DNA from: an uncultured Acetatifactor sp.
Lineage (GTDB): Bacteria > Bacillota > Clostridia > Lachnospirales > Lachnospiraceae
Reading direction: 5' to 3'
NCBI GenBank assembly: GCA_934394815.1
Contig: CAKRRD010000004.1
Coordinates: 1-64,000 of the forward strand
Length of the DNA: 64,000 bases
Positions within the stretch are counted from its first letter, which is position 1; each line of letters begins with the position of its first letter. A model generated the notes under the pieces. The model was not told the origin of the DNA and did not search any database. It was given only the letters and a program-made list of their open reading frames with translations. A program made the translations under genes and the position numbers. Shown here in pieces: positions 1-7,737 of the stretch.

Positions 1-48
1 TTCCTGCAGTAAGATTGACAATATACCGATAAGTCTATCTATTTTCAT
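1..48 (-). CDS. WYL/YafY-type transcriptional regulator, N-terminal fragment cut by the window edge
   Basis: The first 16 codons read MKIDRLIGILSILLQE, the usual opening of HTH_11-WYL regulators in Clostridia. The rest lies outside the window. A GGAG-like ribosome binding site sits about 10 bases before the ATG. A 9-bp inverted repeat at 84-107 is just upstream and may be its autoregulatory operator. The family call rests only on this short N-terminus. The gene belongs to the chromosome flanking the island. Confidence 0.55.
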   Translation of the reverse strand, partial: MKIDRLIGILSILLQE

Positions 49-83
49 CGTTTCTTACACTCCATACATATCATACCCAATTC

Positions 84-107
84 AACATGACAACTATATG
101 TCATGTT
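84..107. promoter_or_regulatory. Perfect inverted repeat, probable operator of the WYL regulator
   Basis: AACATGACA and TGTCATGTT are perfect 9-bp arms around a 6-base spacer. The repeat lies about 36 bases upstream of the regulator start. A dimeric HTH autorepressor could bind such a site. The operator role is inferred from position. Confidence 0.45.
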
Positions 108-142
108 TATTATATCCGCGAAAAATTTTTCTGTAAACAAAA

Positions 143-183
143 AGCCTACGAACATCAGGTTTTCTTCCCAATGTCCGAAGGCT
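143..183 (-). terminator. Rho-independent terminator after the rlmD tail
   Basis: Read on the minus strand, an imperfect stem (AGCCTTCGGACAT pairing with ATGTTCGTAGGCT) is followed by TTTTTGTTT. It lies downstream of the displaced rlmD tail and was probably the original rlmD terminator before the island inserted. Confidence 0.6.
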
Positions 184-228
184 CAATAACATTAGTTGAA
201 TTTTCTCAATCCGATAAGCCAAATTAGC

Positions 229-607
229 CTATGATTCACTTGGAATCATCTGAAAATACTTCAACGCCTCTTCAATCGCTATTTCTTTTTCTTTTGGGCA
301 TTCCGGCTGTCCGCCCTTCTCAGATTTTGGCTTATTATAGTTCTCTCTTTCTATAATTCCATGCTTCTGCTTTATCTGTGCAATATACAGATTAGATACC
401 TTCATCCCATCATTATGCTCCGCTACGTACTTCTTTATCTCCTCATAAGTAGCCTGTCTACGCTCCGCTTCGGTCCGCGCTGGGCAAAGGTTCCCTGGAC
501 CTTTAGCGCCTCTCAGCTGCCGTTAAATCCATCTCGTCCATGTCAAGTCTTACATTCACATGATGCTTCGCTTCGTGGAGTTTGGACAAAAGGCACACCG
601 TCTCCAC
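229..607 (-). pseudogene. Displaced C-terminal tail of rlmD, left of the island
   Basis: The minus strand starts in the shared core and reads VETVCLLSKLHEAKHHV, then a run ending in DLTAAERR and a stop. After about 58 interrupting bases it resumes in another frame with QATYEEIKKYVAEH and runs to ALKYFQMIPSES and a stop. This matches my memory of the C-terminal extension on RumA/RlmD proteins of Lachnospiraceae. The fragment has no start and no methyltransferase domain. It is the old 3' end of rlmD, now about 24 kb from the rest of the gene at 24792-26309. Confidence 0.75.
454..511. repeat. Palindrome-rich 58-bp insertion in the rlmD tail
   Basis: About 58 bases interrupt the tail between AAE and ATYEE of the reading. 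They bring two stop codons and shift the frame. The segment contains the near-palindrome AAGGTTCCCTGGACCTT and outer arms GCGCT/AGCGC. It is more GC-rich than its surroundings. It resembles a small hairpin repeat, but no second copy was recognised in this window. Confidence 0.45.
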
Positions 608-612
608 ATTTG
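591..612. repeat. Left attachment-site core (attL-like)
   Basis: AGGCACACCGTCTCCACATTTG differs at one base from the copy at 24904-24925. It joins the displaced rlmD tail to island DNA. Bases 596-607 (CACCGTCTCCAC) recur exactly at 791-802. Confidence 0.7.
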
Positions 613-684
613 ACTGTAGGGTAATTTAGATACATTTTGCTTTATTTTTTCCTCTAATGCATCCTTCAAAGCAGATATAAAAAC

Positions 685-747
685 AGGGCAAAAAATGAAC
701 CTCTTTTACACCTATTTTTGTCCTCAAACCACAAGATATTGTGGTTT
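685..747 (-). terminator. Twin hairpins downstream of the recombinase remnant
   Basis: Two inverted repeats follow the remnant stop: AAACCACAA/TTGTGGTTT (726-747, perfect 9-bp arms) and AGGGCAAAAA/TTTTTGTCCT (685-724). The same pair in the same order follows the other recombinase fragment at 6549-6611. They are probably the conserved terminator region of this recombinase family. Confidence 0.5.
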
Positions 748-763
748 GCTCTGTCATTTCCCC

Positions 764-820
764 TTATTTTCCACATTTCTGCATCAAAATCACCGTCTCC
801 ACCTGTGTTAACTCAGTAAT
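764..820 (-). pseudogene. 3'-terminal remnant of a serine recombinase gene
   Basis: Eighteen codons end in VETVILMQKCGK and a stop. This is close to VEVVILMRNCGK, the end of the recombinase fragment at 6628-7497. The downstream 80 or so bases also match between the two loci, including a hairpin pair. The frame is closed by TAA just upstream, so only the last codons of the gene survive. Upstream recombinase sequence has been replaced exactly at the attachment core. Confidence 0.65.
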
Positions 821-826
821 TTAGAT
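791..826. repeat. Second attachment-like core, nested inside the island
   Basis: CACCGTCTCCAC (791-802) and GTAATTTAGAT (816-826) repeat the left junction (596-607 and 621-631) with identical spacing, while the bases between them differ. The core here lies in the codons for VETV of a recombinase remnant. It looks like the end of a second element joined at the same core sequence. Confidence 0.55.
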
Positions 827-941
827 GCAAATTTTAAAGTTCTTCTCAAGTGTCTTTAGTTCCATAAACTTATTTTGTCCTTCACTTTAATTGTTCATAA
901 TCACATTTTTTCACATAAGTATTTTGTATACTTTTCAAAAA

Positions 942-971
942 GCCTCCAAATCTGTCATAGACTTAGAGGCC
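942..971 (-). terminator. Terminator after the toxin gene
   Basis: On the minus strand GCCTCTAAGTCT pairs imperfectly with AGATTTGGAGGC around a short loop and is followed by TTTTTG. It lies about 20 bases past the toxin stop and probably ends the toxin-antitoxin transcript, perhaps also read-through from the helicase cassette. Confidence 0.6.
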
Positions 972-992
972 TGATTCCAATTACTTATTCTC

Positions 993-1307
993 TTATTGTA
1001 ACAATATATTCTGCCAATCAGCTTTATTATATAAAACTCTGATTATATATACTACGTCTGTGTCTTGATGGTAGTAGTAAAATATATTGTAATTATCAAA
1101 ATGCGTCATTCTTAAGCCGACAGCGCTTAAAAGCGGATCATTTAATAACGGATGTCCCGTTGGAAAGTCTGCCAATTTTTCCGCCGCTTGCAAAATGCCC
1201 TCTGTTATTCTCCCAGATGCTTGAGGATTGCAGAGCTCTACAAAAATATAATGCTCTATATCCAGCAAATCATACTCTGCTGGTTCTGTAAATACTACAT
1301 TAGCCAC
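993..1307 (-). CDS. ParE/RelE-family toxin
   Basis: A 104-residue protein with the size and pattern of the ParE/RelE fold: VFTEPAEYDLLDIEHYIF near the start, a central ADFPTGHPLL, then an NIFYYYHQDTDVVYIIRVLY strand region. RelE members cleave mRNA on the ribosome and ParE members poison gyrase; which applies here cannot be told. The start is GTG, overlapping the antitoxin stop, so the pair is translationally coupled. It lies about 170 bases from the nested attachment core, a place where a toxin-antitoxin pair could stabilise an element. Confidence 0.8.
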   Translation of the reverse strand: MANVVFTEPAEYDLLDIEHYIFVELCNPQASGRITEGILQAAEKLADFPTGHPLLNDPLLSAVGLRMTHFDNYNIFYYYHQDTDVVYIIRVLYNKADWQNILLQ

Positions 1308-1464
1308 GCTCTGCTCTCCTCTTATTTATTTTCTCTCGTACTTCTTCGATTGTACTGGTTCTGCCATCCTGCATTGCCTTATAGCCTTCTCCAATCAATC
1401 TATACAATTCCAATTTTGCAATATCTGGTGTCTCCACTACAGTCTGTGATTTTGTTGCTATCAT
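1300..1464 (-). CDS. Small antitoxin partner of the ParE/RelE toxin
   Basis: This 54-residue ORF begins MIATKSQTVVETPDIAKLEL and ends in a basic helix (EKINKRRAERG). It starts with ATG after AGAGGTGA and its TAA stop overlaps the toxin GTG by three bases. The organisation antitoxin first, toxin second is standard for type II modules. The sequence is short and I do not recognise a specific DNA-binding family, so the antitoxin role comes from size, order and coupling. Confidence 0.7.
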   Translation of the reverse strand: MIATKSQTVVETPDIAKLELYRLIGEGYKAMQDGRTSTIEEVREKINKRRAERG

Positions 1465-1579
1465 ACAATCACCTCTTTCTCTTGTTTTTTATTATACCAT
1501 GCCTGTTATTTTACAACAACAATTTATGCTGTATTTTCCTTTATTATATGTATTATTATATTGAAATAAGCATATACTT

Positions 1580-3661
1580 TCAATCCTCTTCCTTTATCTC
1601 CACCACTCGCCTATAGAAATCTGCAATCTCCTCAATCTTATTCGTCCTGTTCTTTATTGGCAATGATTCCCATATAATATGCTTATAGGGTGCTTTCGAT
1701 TTCTCTCCAACTCTGGAATCAATAATAGATACAATACCTTTATCGTTCTCGCTTCGGATCAGTCTGCCGATTCCCTGCTTCAGCTTTATGATCATTTCTG
1801 GAACAGACACTTCCATTAAACCATTGTTGCATTGCTGATACTTATAATCTATAATCGGCTCTCTCACCGGGAATGGTAATCTAAAAATAATCACATGGGA
1901 TAGCGATAAGCCTTCAATGTTAATTCCCTCCCAGTAGCTTCCGGTTCCTAACAGCACCGAATTCGTATCGTTTCTAAATTTTTTCAGGGTTTCTGACTGT
2001 TTTGAATTTCCCTGCTGCATCAGTATCTTGAATGGTAATTTTTCTTCCTGTAATCTATCATATACCGCATTCATGTCCGTTTTAGCCGTAAATAGGATCA
2101 AGGCTTTTCCATTGCTAATCTGAAGCAATCTTATTATCTCCTTCACACCTTCCTCAATAAATTTAACCCTTTCGTTTGTCGGATGCGGCATATGTTCCGT
2201 GTAATAAATCATTGCGTGCTCATCATAATTAAATGGGGATATTTTAGGTTCACATATCAGTCCACGTTTCGCCGGGAAGCCCGTATTCTTCATGAAATAC
2301 GCATAGTTTTTTATGTAGTTTACACTTTTACCGCTTGTAATAGTTGCTGAAGTCAGAACCACGGATAGTCCCGGCTCCTCAAACATAATTTTATCTATGA
2401 TCCTGTCTACTTCTTTGGGACAGCTATATAGACGGATCCACTTTACTCCCCGTAGTCCCCTGTCTCTCTCCAACCAAAAAATATCATTACTACTCTTTTC
2501 TTTAATCAGTGATTTGAAAAATAGAACATAGTCTTCCAATTGTTCCAGTTCTTCATCATAATTTTTTCTGTGACGATCACCCGTAAAATCACCGAATGCC
2601 ATAGATGCCTTCAAACTAATATCTTCCAGCAGTCTTGTAAGTCTTATGCACTCTGCTCCAATCATCTTCACATAATATCTGTCAACATCTTGTCCTCTTT
2701 TTTCCGCTTCTTTATCCTGCTCGTCCATTTGTTTTAATAAGGACTTGAAAACATTACTTGCTAAACCCTCTGCATTTTCCAGTTCTTTGTTAAATTCATT
2801 ATCATAAGCATTTACCGCCTTTCCGGCAGCAAACATTGCATCTTTCAGCTTGTCAAGCGTAATGAAAGAAGTCACAGAAGACCGGACCTTACTTTCCAGA
2901 TTATGAGCCTCGTCTACTACAATAATGCCGATATCTTCACTCATAAGTTGTCTTCTGAAACTTGCCCTTTTATGCATGTTGACTGACAGCAAATCCTGAT
3001 TGCATACAATAATTCCATGAGTGTATAACATTTTCTGCCGCAGATCATAATAATGGCAGGAATTGCGATAGCTGCATTTGTCTCTGCAAAACTGGACTTT
3101 GTATTCCTTTACATTGATCCGGTTCCATATTGCATCCGGGATCGTAATATTCCAATCGGACTTCTCCTTACCGAATTTTCGAACTGTATTATAGATTATT
3201 TGATGTTCTTCATTTTCTTCAATAAATTTTCTTGTAAAGCATTCCTCTAATCGATTCTTACACAGGAAATGATTCTGCCCTTTTGCTACGAGGACTTCCA
3301 CATCACAGTTTAACATATCCATAATTTTATCTATGTCACCTGTTAACTGTTCTTGCAATGCAATCGTGGATGTAGCAATTACGACCGGTCTGCGGTATGT
3401 TTTGATATAATATAAAATCGGTACAATATATGCGAAAGATTTTCCAATGCCGACTCCAGCTTCCACAAGCACATGTTTTTTGTCCCGCAGTCCCTCCACT
3501 ATTTCACAGGACATTTCCCATTGTCCTTCTCTTTCTTCAAGGCCAGCATCGGTGGCTTTATCCATAAAAAAGGAAAATACGTCTTCTCCTATTTTCCGAA
3601 ATTTCTTTTTTCTCTCAGCTTGTCCAGTTTGTGATCTTTCAAACTCATCCCAGAAAAACAT
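1580..3661 (-). CDS. DinG/XPD-like superfamily 2 DNA helicase
   Basis: The 693-residue protein has a Walker A motif GVGIGKS near residue 72, a DEAH box (VVDEAHNLE) near 248, GSYWEGINIEG near 580 and the motif VI region QGIGRLIRS near 630. Cysteines in HFLCKNRLEEC and QFCRDKCSYRNSCHYY match the position of the 4Fe-4S domain of DinG/XPD helicases. It lacks the N-terminal exonuclease domain of some Firmicutes DinG proteins. It is the last gene of a minus-strand trio with the two genes upstream (gaps 104 and 75 bases). Chromosomal dinG is a housekeeping gene, but the island setting and partners suggest this copy works in a defence cassette. That role is inference. Confidence 0.85.
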   Translation of the reverse strand: MFFWDEFERSQTGQAERKKKFRKIGEDVFSFFMDKATDAGLEEREGQWEMSCEIVEGLRDKKHVLVEAGVGIGKSFAYIVPILYYIKTYRRPVVIATSTIALQEQLTGDIDKIMDMLNCDVEVLVAKGQNHFLCKNRLEECFTRKFIEENEEHQIIYNTVRKFGKEKSDWNITIPDAIWNRINVKEYKVQFCRDKCSYRNSCHYYDLRQKMLYTHGIIVCNQDLLSVNMHKRASFRRQLMSEDIGIIVVDEAHNLESKVRSSVTSFITLDKLKDAMFAAGKAVNAYDNEFNKELENAEGLASNVFKSLLKQMDEQDKEAEKRGQDVDRYYVKMIGAECIRLTRLLEDISLKASMAFGDFTGDRHRKNYDEELEQLEDYVLFFKSLIKEKSSNDIFWLERDRGLRGVKWIRLYSCPKEVDRIIDKIMFEEPGLSVVLTSATITSGKSVNYIKNYAYFMKNTGFPAKRGLICEPKISPFNYDEHAMIYYTEHMPHPTNERVKFIEEGVKEIIRLLQISNGKALILFTAKTDMNAVYDRLQEEKLPFKILMQQGNSKQSETLKKFRNDTNSVLLGTGSYWEGINIEGLSLSHVIIFRLPFPVREPIIDYKYQQCNNGLMEVSVPEMIIKLKQGIGRLIRSENDKGIVSIIDSRVGEKSKAPYKHIIWESLPIKNRTNKIEEIADFYRRVVEIKEED

Positions 3662-3765
3662 ATCAGCGCCTGCCTTTTACACACTTATAATATAAGAAGT
3701 TTTATTAACTTTCTCCCTGATCCCAATTGTTCTATTCTCCCAACGTAACTAAGAGCTTAGACTTT

Positions 3766-5115
3766 TTAGTTATTAATTAATTCCATCATATCTCTATTCC
3801 TAATTATGTCGACACGAGCAATCTCCTCTATTTCCTCTGTCCTCTGTTCAATTATTTTTTTAACTTCTTCTATTAAATGCTCATCGGATAGAGATTGTGA
3901 CCTGACATAATGAATGTTTCTTATAAGTTCGCTTCCAGCCAATTTAACCCATATGCACACTAAGCAATCTTTATCAAAGTCAACAATTACTTTTCTTGAT
4001 TTATCTAAACTATAATATTCCATTGGCGTAAAATTATTGTATTGGCGTAAATATTCATCTACTAACATTTCAAATCCTGGCTGCAACATTCTCGAAATAT
4101 TTAGTCTGCATACAATGGGATATGTGTTACTCGTATGCAAAAGCCTATTTTCTTTCCAGAAAAACTGCGTTACTGAGGTATCCTCAAAGCAACCGATATC
4201 CAATTTATTTCTTGCAAATGGATTGTGAAAAAGGAACAACCCATCCGTTAGCAGTTCTGGTGAATCTGTTCCTACAACTTGTAATTTATAAGGAATTTCC
4301 GTATCTTCATAATCTCTGCGTAAATCGTACACTTCATTCATTGAAAAATATCCCGCCGATTTTGCCAAAGCTGTTAATTTTCCAAGAGTTGTTGTACAAG
4401 AATATAAAACTGCTGAAATATCACTATATTTATCAGAATTAAATATCCCGACAGGTACTAATGATTCCGTTCCGGGCTTTGGTATTTCCTCTATTGCAGC
4501 ATACCTATCTTCTTCTGGAATATAGAACATCCCGTATAACAAAGCCATCATCGGATAAATAAATTCACGTCCATAATTTACCTGACTATAGGAAGACATA
4601 GCAATTACAAAAGGTACGTCTTTTTTGATCCATTCGCAATTCGAATACTCATTATTATATTTTTTAATTTTGGAAGTGATGGCATTGGATTGTCTTACAA
4701 TCGCTTCAAATTGAAGTTGAAAATAATCCTCCTGATTTTTGGGTGGAACAAACATATCCATCAAATCTTCCAGCCCTCTGTCCGCTTCCGGTCTGCCTTG
4801 GCTTTTTATATTTGCAACCACAGCTTCAACATTGAATTCATAAGGAGCTTTTACCATAAAATCAGGTCTGTTATGACTCTGGTCTAAAATGAAACCTGCT
4901 TCTTTAAAACAAGCATAAAGATAAAATTCCCAAAAACTTCCATGAAAAGTTTTTTGAAACTCCTTCACCATCTTGCGATCCCTATCTACTAAACCTTCCA
5001 CCCATTGTTGAATAATGAACCTTTCTCCCTCTCCACCTGGATCCTCTTTCAATATTTTAAATTTTGTATGCCATTGTTCTTCACTATCATTTTTTATTGA
5101 ATCAAACAAATTCAT
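3766..5115 (-). CDS. Unknown protein with a possible PD-(D/E)XK nuclease core
   Basis: I do not recognise this 449-residue family. Residues 60-100 hold GSFWEFYLYACFKEAGF, then NRPDFMV, then FNVEAVVANIK. This resembles the E ... PD ... (D/E)xK order of restriction-endonuclease-like folds, but the canonical lysine is not evident, so nuclease activity is uncertain. The rest is mixed alpha/beta with a charged helical C-terminus (EEVKKIIEQRTEEIEEIA). The start follows GAGGT with a good spacing. It lies between the helicase and the SEC-C gene on the same strand, and probably forms one operon with them. The local DNA is visibly AT-rich. Confidence 0.6.
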   Translation of the reverse strand: MNLFDSIKNDSEEQWHTKFKILKEDPGGEGERFIIQQWVEGLVDRDRKMVKEFQKTFHGSFWEFYLYACFKEAGFILDQSHNRPDFMVKAPYEFNVEAVVANIKSQGRPEADRGLEDLMDMFVPPKNQEDYFQLQFEAIVRQSNAITSKIKKYNNEYSNCEWIKKDVPFVIAMSSYSQVNYGREFIYPMMALLYGMFYIPEEDRYAAIEEIPKPGTESLVPVGIFNSDKYSDISAVLYSCTTTLGKLTALAKSAGYFSMNEVYDLRRDYEDTEIPYKLQVVGTDSPELLTDGLFLFHNPFARNKLDIGCFEDTSVTQFFWKENRLLHTSNTYPIVCRLNISRMLQPGFEMLVDEYLRQYNNFTPMEYYSLDKSRKVIVDFDKDCLVCIWVKLAGSELIRNIHYVRSQSLSDEHLIEEVKKIIEQRTEEIEEIARVDIIRNRDMMELINN

Positions 5116-5189
5116 TTACTACCTCTTTCTTCAATGAATCTATATTTGAAATCCAGCAACGTAAATAAATTTTCTTTAATAATAGCATT

Positions 5190-6356
5190 TTACTTCACAA
5201 ACAAGTCCATTTTCTCTCGTTTACTATAATCAAATGGAGTCTTACTGTTTGCAGCATTTCTTAATCCCATTCCTATCGCCATGCTATACTGTTTAAACGC
5301 ATTCCCATTTAGATTTGCATAAAAAGTAAATGCCGTTTTTATTTCATCATCCCATTTATTCCAAAGAACCGGACTTAATACCATATTCTCAGAGTATAAT
5401 GGTAAAATCATTGAAAAATAGTATTTAATCTTTTCAATGGATGCATTATTTAACTGTTCAAAAAACTTTTCAAAAATATACTTTTCATTGGATAAACAGC
5501 TTAAAAGTATATATGACTTTTTATCTTCCGGAAAAGCGGTTATGGCAATTCGATGCATCACCCCTTTCCTCGTATGCTTTATCCGTCTGCCGTTCAAATC
5601 ATAATCGGGTGCAATAAATGCATAATTGGCAAAATTAATTCTTTCGGGAATAGTAATTACACACGTTTCTATTCCATTGTATGTACCAGACAGTATCTCC
5701 GAATCAAAATGTTTCTTTACTGGCTCAAACTCTTTTAATCGCAACTGAGATACTCTATACCATCCTACCATTTGAGGTAATTGAAAAACAGGTGGTCTTT
5801 TCTTAAAACATTGTTGAAAAATCTTATGTGAAACATCCTGCTTATAATATTCAAAAATAAACGCTTTATAAGCATAGACAAATTTCATCGGTTCACTATT
5901 TACGTCAAAGTCGGGAGCCCCTTTTTCAATAACTGCAAAAGCGATATTATCGTGCCTGTCGCAAAAACACGTTTCTGTTGTAGCATCATTAGCACTTATC
6001 CTAGAGAATTCAACCATCACTTCTGGGCATTCTCCTTCCATTGGTATGATGAGAGGCTGTCTCTTTTTGTCCATAGTATATACATGACGTTCTTCTCCTG
6101 CCAACAAAGAAATGATCTTATTATTTTGTAAGGCATGAGCATTTTTTATTTCCCCTTTGCAATTACTTTGGTCCGGGTACATGCAACATTTAACCATGGC
6201 CTTTCTCATCTGTTCCATAATCTGAACTTCAAGAGGCTTTTTGCTTATAACAGGCTGTTGATCCGGTTTTCCCTTACAACACTCTTTAAATTTTTTCCCG
6301 CTTCCGCACGGACAATCTTCATTATTAAATATTTTGAAATATGCTAACGGATTCAT
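5190..6356 (-). CDS. SEC-C zinc-binding protein with an HNH/treble-clef-like segment
   Basis: The chosen ATG (MNPLAYF) follows GAGGTAAG by about eight bases; a TTG eight codons earlier is less likely. Residues about 15-28 form a SEC-C motif (CPCGSGKKFKECC), a zinc-binding module. At about 58-80, CCMYPDQSNCKGEIKNAHALQ, with a later ETCFCDRHD, suggests a second treble-clef or HNH-like zinc site. The remaining 250 residues match nothing I know. It is the first gene of the trio with the nuclease-like and helicase genes. SEC-C modules recur in proteins of several functions, so this motif alone does not tell the role. Confidence 0.65.
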   Translation of the reverse strand: MNPLAYFKIFNNEDCPCGSGKKFKECCKGKPDQQPVISKKPLEVQIMEQMRKAMVKCCMYPDQSNCKGEIKNAHALQNNKIISLLAGEERHVYTMDKKRQPLIIPMEGECPEVMVEFSRISANDATTETCFCDRHDNIAFAVIEKGAPDFDVNSEPMKFVYAYKAFIFEYYKQDVSHKIFQQCFKKRPPVFQLPQMVGWYRVSQLRLKEFEPVKKHFDSEILSGTYNGIETCVITIPERINFANYAFIAPDYDLNGRRIKHTRKGVMHRIAITAFPEDKKSYILLSCLSNEKYIFEKFFEQLNNASIEKIKYYFSMILPLYSENMVLSPVLWNKWDDEIKTAFTFYANLNGNAFKQYSMAIGMGLRNAANSKTPFDYSKREKMDLFVK

Positions 6357-6548
6357 CCGGCTTACCTCTATTTTCCTCAAATTTGTTATATTTTATCATA
6401 CGCACAGACATTTTGCCACCTGCAAAAGAGTAAGAAAGTCCTACTGTTCTCTCTTTTTTATCATAAGGCTATTTACAAGTAACCTTCGTATAGCATCTAT
6501 TTTCTTCCATTTTTCCCTAATGCATCTATGAAAAATAAGTAAAAAAAT

Positions 6549-6611
6549 AGGGCAAAAACTGGTCTTTTTTCTCTCCATTTTTTGCCCTCAAACCACTATA
6601 TCTTGTGGTTT
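6549..6611 (-). terminator. Twin hairpins downstream of the recombinase fragment
   Basis: AGGGCAAAAA/TTTTTGCCCT (6549-6588, perfect arms) and AAACCAC/GTGGTTT (6590-6611) follow the recombinase stop. They match the twin hairpins at 685-747 in order and partly in sequence. The remaining 190 bases up to the SEC-C gene hold no convincing gene and should contain that gene's promoter. Confidence 0.5.
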
Positions 6612-6627
6612 ACCATATCATTTATGC

Positions 6628-7497
6628 TTATTTTCCACAATTCCGCATCAGAATTACTACTTCGACGTCGTTTTCGTTGAGCAACACCTTGCCACCGTCT
6701 TCAGCATCATAATCAATGCGGATTTTAAATCGGATTCGCTTCAGGATGCGGCCATCCTCCTGTCTTTCAGGATACAGGTCTATCCTTTCAATAAAGATGT
6801 TTAAAAACTCCTTCCTCTCCAAATCGGTCATCTCTTCATACATCTCATCGAATTGGAGAAGGATGTTGCAGAGCTGCTTTGATGTCAGGTTCTCATCATA
6901 GGCTCCGCTTATCTTATCGGTTACATCATCAATCTTGTCTTCCAGATCGGCGATACGGTCATAAAGTGCATCCAGACGATCCTGTATATCCTGATACTTT
7001 CGATCGTAGTGCCGGTCTGTTACATCCAGCCTATCTAACTGCTGCATCAACTTGTCTTTGGCACCGTTCGCTTGAAGCAATTGTGTCTTCAGTCCGTTCC
7101 GCTCGGTCTCGAAACTTGTAACATCCACCTTCTCATCCAGCTTGTCCCTGATGAAAGCAACGAACCGTTCATCATGAACCATATCGTGGATCACACCTAT
7201 TACTTCGGCATCCGTCTCGATCTGGTTAAGCGATGGTTTGAAATCACATTTCTTACCATCATCAAGGCGTTTTCGGTGGAGACATCTATAGTAGAAGGTG
7301 GAATTCACCTTACCACTCGGATACTTCTTCCTGCGGACCGTACCAGCAAGAGACTGACCACAGATAGGACATTTCAGAATACCCGCCAGAAGATGCTCAT
7401 GGTCAAGGTCGTGTACCTTATTCCACTTCACGCCTGTCTCTTTCCGCTTCTGCCGTGCTTTGTTCCAGGTCTCTTCATCAATAATAGCATGCCGAGC
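6628..7497 (-). pseudogene. Large serine recombinase, C-terminal half only
   Basis: The reading RHAIIDEETWNKARQKRK, then a recombinase zinc-ribbon (LKCPICGQSLAG ... YYRCLHRKR ... KKCDFKP), then a long coiled coil (about LKTQLLQANGAKDKL to DKISGAYDEN) and a conserved end (VEVVILMRNCGK) are typical of large serine recombinases. The catalytic resolvase domain with its serine and most of the DNA-binding Recombinase domain are missing. The upstream end joins the transglutaminase-like fragment near 7490-7497. The product cannot catalyse recombination. The residual ORF could start at an internal ATG (7431), but this is unlikely to matter. Confidence 0.8.
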
Positions 7498-7699
7498 AAG
7501 TCACGGAATCCGCACTTATATCAGCCGAATGCGATATCTGGTCTCTGACATATTCATATGCTTTCCTGATGAAATCAGTTTCGTTTTCTGATGCGCTGTA
7601 TAGCTGATCAGCCAGATTTCTGACAGCAGCGTTATCAAAATCAATAATTGCATCACATTTGAGATATTCGTTTATATCTTTAGTAAATAATGATATCAT
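7478..7699 (-). pseudogene. Transglutaminase-like protein, N-terminal fragment fused to recombinase DNA
   Basis: From ATG at 7699 (after AGGAAAGG) the reading MISLFTKDINEYLKCDAIID ... FIRKAYEYVRDQISHSADI ... DSVTC matches the N-terminal part of bacterial transglutaminase-like proteins. These continue with a catalytic Cys-His-Asp core that is absent here. Homology ends at about TC, at the junction with the recombinase fragment, and the frame closes seven residues later. It is probably non-functional. It lies just after the double GNAT gene. Confidence 0.6.
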
Positions 7700-7737
7700 C
7701 AGCAAAACAATCCTTTCCTCTGCAGTTTTCCGTTTTT

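Noticed and set aside
361..624. Plus-strand 87-codon ORF at the left junction
   Set aside because: It is the antisense of the rlmD tail, whose minus-strand reading matches a known protein region.
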